From Leptospiraceae bacterium (lineage in GTDB: Bacteria; Spirochaetota; Leptospiria; Leptospirales; Leptospiraceae): a stretch of DNA of 34,904 bases. Within the stretch, counting starts at the first letter, position 1. Every line of letters starts with the position of its first letter. Of the stretch, positions 32,014-34,904 are shown in pieces. Where the stretch lies: positions 1 to 34,904 of the forward strand of contig JAIXRB010000033.1 in NCBI GenBank assembly GCA_027485405.1, written 5' to 3'. The notes under the pieces were generated by a model. The model saw only the letters and a list, made by a program, of their open reading frames with translations. It was not told the origin of the DNA and made no database searches. The position numbers were made by a program, and so were the translations under genes.

Positions 32014-33807
32014 ATGGACCTGAAATTGTTTTTACAGAACTTAATTCCAGCTTTGGCAGAAAATGCCTTTATTTATTTAATATTCTCTGTGCCTTCCTTT
32101 CTATTCTTCTGGGTTTTATTCAAGAATAAGTATCAAAAAATTCGGATCCAAGAAGTACAGCGAGCTTCAAATCGTAATTTTTTCTTTGATATCAAATTCT
32201 CCGTTCTGACTTTTTTTGTAAGTGCTACTCTTTTTGCTTTAGCTATGAATTTGTATGAGAACGGTTACAACTTAGTCTACACTGATATCAATGAGCGCGG
32301 TTGGATTTGGGTCTTTGTAAGTTTTTGTATAGCTCTTTTTATCAATGATACCTTATTTTACTGGTTTCATCGTATGATGCATTTACCCTTTTTTTACAAC
32401 TTCTTCCATAGAGTTCATCATGAAAGTACAGATCCTTCACCTTTTACATCTTATGCGTTTCATCCCTCTGAAGCTGTTTTAGAAAATCTTTCAATGCTTT
32501 GCATCCCTTTCATTCTTCCCATCCATTTTGGGGTTATGCTTTTTGTCCAAATTTTGGATATGACAAACAATATTTTGGCTCATTTAGGTTATGAATTGTA
32601 TCCCAAGGGCTGGGTGAAATTTCCAATTCTAAAATTTAAAACTGTTTCTACCCATCACAATATGCACCATCAACTTTTTCATGGAAATTATGCTCTTTAT
32701 TTTACGTGGTGGGATAAATGGATGGGTACTGAATTTAAAGACTATGAAAGTCGCCACCAAGAGATTTTCGAAAGGGATCAATTTGAAAAACTAGAGAATG
32801 GAAATTATAATTTAGTAGTCACAAATTTAAGGAAAGAACCAAACGATGCACTATCTATAGAACTTGGAAATGTCCCATATTCATTCAAATCCTTCCAAGG
32901 AGGTCAGCATATCAATATAAATCTAAACATCGAAGGAAATTTGTATTCTCGTACTTTTTCTTTATCTTCGATTCCATTCCAAGATTCTTTTGCTCGAATA
33001 ACAATGAAAAGAATACCAAATGGAATTGTCACAAATTACATAGCCAATAGCCTTCAGGTTGGAGATAAACTGGAGCTGAGTCCCCCTATTGGTCACTTTT
33101 ATTTAAATCCAGATCCTAAGAATTCTAATCTATATGTTTTGATTGCGGCTGGAAGTGGAATTATTCCAATATACAGCATGCTAGGTTCCATTTTAGACTT
33201 TGAACCGAAGAGTAAAATTGTTTTGTTATATGGGAATAAAAATAAAAATTCTGTTATTTTCAAAGCCGAAATAGAGAAGTGGGCTTCTTTGCATAAAGAA
33301 AGGCTAAATGTTCAATATTTCTATAGTGAAGAAATTGGATCACAAAAACGAATCAATCAAACATCAATTGAGAATTCTATTCAGAATTACAATAAATCTG
33401 AAATGCAATTTTTTATCTGTGGTCCGGAGAAAATGATAGAATCAGTTAAATCGGATCTAGTAAACATTTCAATTCCAATGGAAAATATACATTTCGAACA
33501 TTTTACAAAAACCCAAAAGGAAACTCTCTCCATTTCGCGACCTGCTAAAGTTAGAGCCCAAGTAATGGATAAATGGTATGAATTTGAAACCAATGGAAAT
33601 CAAACGATTTTAGAATCAGGATTAGAACAAAATGTTCCTTTCTTATATTCTTGTCAAAGCGGAATCTGTGGTACTTGCAAGATGCATTGCGAAGAAGGAA
33701 AAGTGGAAATGAAAACGGACGAAGCACTCAGCAAGAAAGATATAGAACAGGGTTTCATTCTGACTTGTCAATCTATCCCAAAATCCGAACAAATTGTTTT
33801 AAAGTAG
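32014..33807 (+). CDS. Fused membrane fatty-acid hydroxylase/sterol desaturase - FNR reductase - [2Fe-2S] ferredoxin
   Basis: 597 aa, one polypeptide with three modules. (1) Residues about 15-245: PF04116-type membrane hydroxylase with hydrophobic helices and the di-iron His clusters WFHRMMH (119, 123), FHRVHH (132, 135, 136), His150, His190, THHNMHH (214, 215, 218, 219). (2) About 255-495: ferredoxin-NAD(P) reductase with FAD motif RTFSLSS (313-319), NAD motif AAGSGIIPIYSML, and CGP (469-471). (3) About 510-597: plant-type ferredoxin with Cys547, 552, 555 and 585 (C-X4-C-X2-C-X29-C). All key residues are present. Known separately as oxygenase plus electron-transfer partners; fused it should use NAD(P)H directly to hydroxylate or desaturate a membrane lipid. 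Same operon as the YeiB-like gene, under the TetR palindrome. Substrate unknown. Confidence 0.92.
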   Translation: MDLKLFLQNLIPALAENAFIYLIFSVPSFLFFWVLFKNKYQKIRIQEVQRASNRNFFFDIKFSVLTFFVSATLFALAMNLYENGYNLVYTDINERGWIWVFVSFCIALFINDTLFYWFHRMMHLPFFYNFFHRVHHESTDPSPFTSYAFHPSEAVLENLSMLCIPFILPIHFGVMLFVQILDMTNNILAHLGYELYPKGWVKFPILKFKTVSTHHNMHHQLFHGNYALYFTWWDKWMGTEFKDYESRHQEIFERDQFEKLENGNYNLVVTNLRKEPNDALSIELGNVPYSFKSFQGGQHININLNIEGNLYSRTFSLSSIPFQDSFARITMKRIPNGIVTNYIANSLQVGDKLELSPPIGHFYLNPDPKNSNLYVLIAAGSGIIPIYSMLGSILDFEPKSKIVLLYGNKNKNSVIFKAEIEKWASLHKERLNVQYFYSEEIGSQKRINQTSIENSIQNYNKSEMQFFICGPEKMIESVKSDLVNISIPMENIHFEHFTKTQKETLSISRPAKVRAQVMDKWYEFETNGNQTILESGLEQNVPFLYSCQSGICGTCKMHCEEGKVEMKTDEALSKKDIEQGFILTCQSIPKSEQIVLK

Positions 33808-33838
33808 TTTAATCTCAGAAATTCTTAGAAGAAAAAAA

Positions 33839-34798
33839 CTAATCTATCCTAACAACTACTCCGCTTTTTTTTCTCCCAGTTTCTACATAAGCATGGGCTT
33901 TTGATATATCTTGAAAATCGAAAACCTTATCCACGAATGGCTTTAGAGTTCTTTCTGAGATCATTTTTGTAAGCATTAAAAGATCTTCTTTCTTTTCAGG
34001 TGCAGTGCCTGTGAGGAACTTTTTATTGTTTTCTCGATTCTTACTTGCAAACATCTCTCCAAAGGTAGCTACAGCTTGCAAAAATCTACCATCATTGTTT
34101 AATAAATGTTTAACATCATCAAACCTTAAATTGCCAATTGTGTCAAATATCACATCGTATTTGCTAGAAATTATTTTTAAGTCTATAGTTTTGTAATCAA
34201 TCACTTCAGTAGCTCCAAGAGATTTTACAAAATCTTTATTTTGTAAGCTACAAACTCCTGTTACTCTTGCACCTGTGCCTTTAGCAATCTGCACAGCATT
34301 TGATCCAACGGAACCAGAAGCTCCATTGACCAAGATTGTTTGCTCAGACTTTAAATGTGCCATATTTAAAAAATAGAGAGCTGTGCTAGCTCCAAAAGGA
34401 ATACTTGCCGCTTCTTCAAAGCTCAAACTTTCTGGTAAAAGTGTTATGGCTTGGCTTTCTTTGATACAAGCGTATTCAGCATTGATATCAAAAAGTTTAA
34501 AGCCGAATACCTTATCTCCAATTTTGAATTCTTTAACGTCGCTTCCGACCTCCTCTACTATTCCACTAAATTCGGAACCCAAGACTTTCTTTCTAGGGCC
34601 AAATACTCCTAAAGCAAGTTTCGCAGGAATTGTAAAGCCTTTCGGAAAATTTGCGCTTCTAATCCTTACATCACCCGAAGTTACTCCAAATGCTTTTATC
34701 TTTACCAAAACTTCCTTAGCTTTGGGGCGAAGTTTTTCAGTTTCTATAATTTCAATCACTTCGGGCGTTCCGTACTTTGTGACAATAGCTGTTTTCAT
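33839..34798 (-). CDS. MDR-family NAD(P)-dependent quinone oxidoreductase-like protein
   Basis: 319 aa. Seen: medium-chain dehydrogenase/reductase start TAIVTKYGTPEVIEI, VTSGDVRIR, FGPRKKVLGSEFSGIVEEVG, DKVFGF, the NADPH-binding LVNGASGSVGSNAVQIAK (about 150), VIDYKT, and C-terminal DKVFDFQDISKAHAYVETGRKKSGVVVRI. The Cys/His ligands of zinc-type alcohol dehydrogenases are absent, so this is the non-zinc quinone oxidoreductase-type branch that reduces enones or quinones. Convergent with the hydroxylase gene, 31 bp apart; functional link unproven. Confidence 0.92.
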   Translation of the reverse strand: MKTAIVTKYGTPEVIEIIETEKLRPKAKEVLVKIKAFGVTSGDVRIRSANFPKGFTIPAKLALGVFGPRKKVLGSEFSGIVEEVGSDVKEFKIGDKVFGFKLFDINAEYACIKESQAITLLPESLSFEEAASIPFGASTALYFLNMAHLKSEQTILVNGASGSVGSNAVQIAKGTGARVTGVCSLQNKDFVKSLGATEVIDYKTIDLKIISSKYDVIFDTIGNLRFDDVKHLLNNDGRFLQAVATFGEMFASKNRENNKKFLTGTAPEKKEDLLMLTKMISERTLKPFVDKVFDFQDISKAHAYVETGRKKSGVVVRID

Positions 34799-34904
34799 GC
34801 ATTTCTCTTTTAGAATACCAACACTAAAATCAAGTATCTTTTCGTCATTCTAAGAAAAAGGTTTTCATTCGGGCGAAATACCAGAAATAATCAGTAACAT
34901 TCAA
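34799..34904. other. Unannotated right-end flank
   Basis: I see no gene, no copy of the TetR palindrome and no clear hairpin here. It presumably holds the promoter of the oxidoreductase on the minus strand. Confidence 0.5.

Noticed and set aside
33839..34798. Oxidoreductase as part of the TetR regulon
   Set aside because: It is convergent, has its own upstream region outside the cluster, and no copy of the palindrome is seen at 34799-34904.

Overview
The window looks like chromosomal DNA of a Leptospira-like spirochete, probably of the saprophytic (L. biflexa-type) side. This is an inference. It rests on AT-rich DNA (roughly 40% G+C by eye), lipoproteins with relaxed lipoboxes, a spirochete-style large TPR membrane protein, a ClpS of the 'DDDxHTYxYVI' type, and a mix of housekeeping genes, sensor kinases and MBOAT or acyltransferase genes. 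I see no rRNA, tRNA, CRISPR array, insertion sequence or phage module.

Layout. (1) 1-2673 (+): two overlapping sensor-kinase-like genes, both lacking the phospho-accepting histidine. (2) 2656-4358 (-): mtnC, translationally coupled to a membrane-anchored exported protein; divergent from this is a WecG/TagA-type glycosyltransferase. (3) 5310-8714 (-): a giant acidic, [D/N]PF-repeat, single-TM, periplasmic TPR protein whose frame is broken near its end by a TAA; then a (+) tandem CBM48-like exported protein. (4) 9707-15984 (-): a tightly packed seven-gene run, MBOAT acyltransferase - lipoprotein - HTATIP2-like SDR - DUF374 acyltransferase - metK - transketolase C-half - clpS. (5) 16045-17729 (+): two lipoproteins (DUF3332 and an unknown). 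(6) 17756-21323 (-): a 54-aa small protein, an ABC-F ATPase, rhodanese and DAHP synthase; divergent is a second ABC-F gene followed by an ABC1/UbiB kinase. (7) 24470-27463: a small basic ORF, thiopurine methyltransferase behind a near-consensus promoter, a PF04020 membrane protein and a cytosolic GAF hybrid histidine kinase. (8) 27590-29415 (+): a dihydroflavonol-reductase-like SDR and an LpxH-like phosphoesterase carrying a 17-A homopolymer. (9) 29461-34798: a TetR-centred cluster.

The most interesting region is 29461-33807. A TetR repressor and a di-iron ferritin-like protein run leftward. A YeiB/DUF418 membrane protein and a single-polypeptide fusion (sterol desaturase/fatty-acid hydroxylase + FAD/NAD reductase + plant-type [2Fe-2S] ferredoxin) run rightward. 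They are separated by a perfect 10+5+10 palindrome that overlaps opposing sigma70-like promoters. I read this as a repressor-controlled, self-sufficient membrane lipid or alkyl oxidation module; substrate and ligand are unknown.

Transcription appears to be organised as several divergent pairs (4359-4474, 8715-8798, 15985-16044, 21324-21456, 24611-24681, 27464-27589, 30738-30840). No stretch longer than 300 bases lacks a gene; the last 106 bases (34799-34904) show nothing recognisable.
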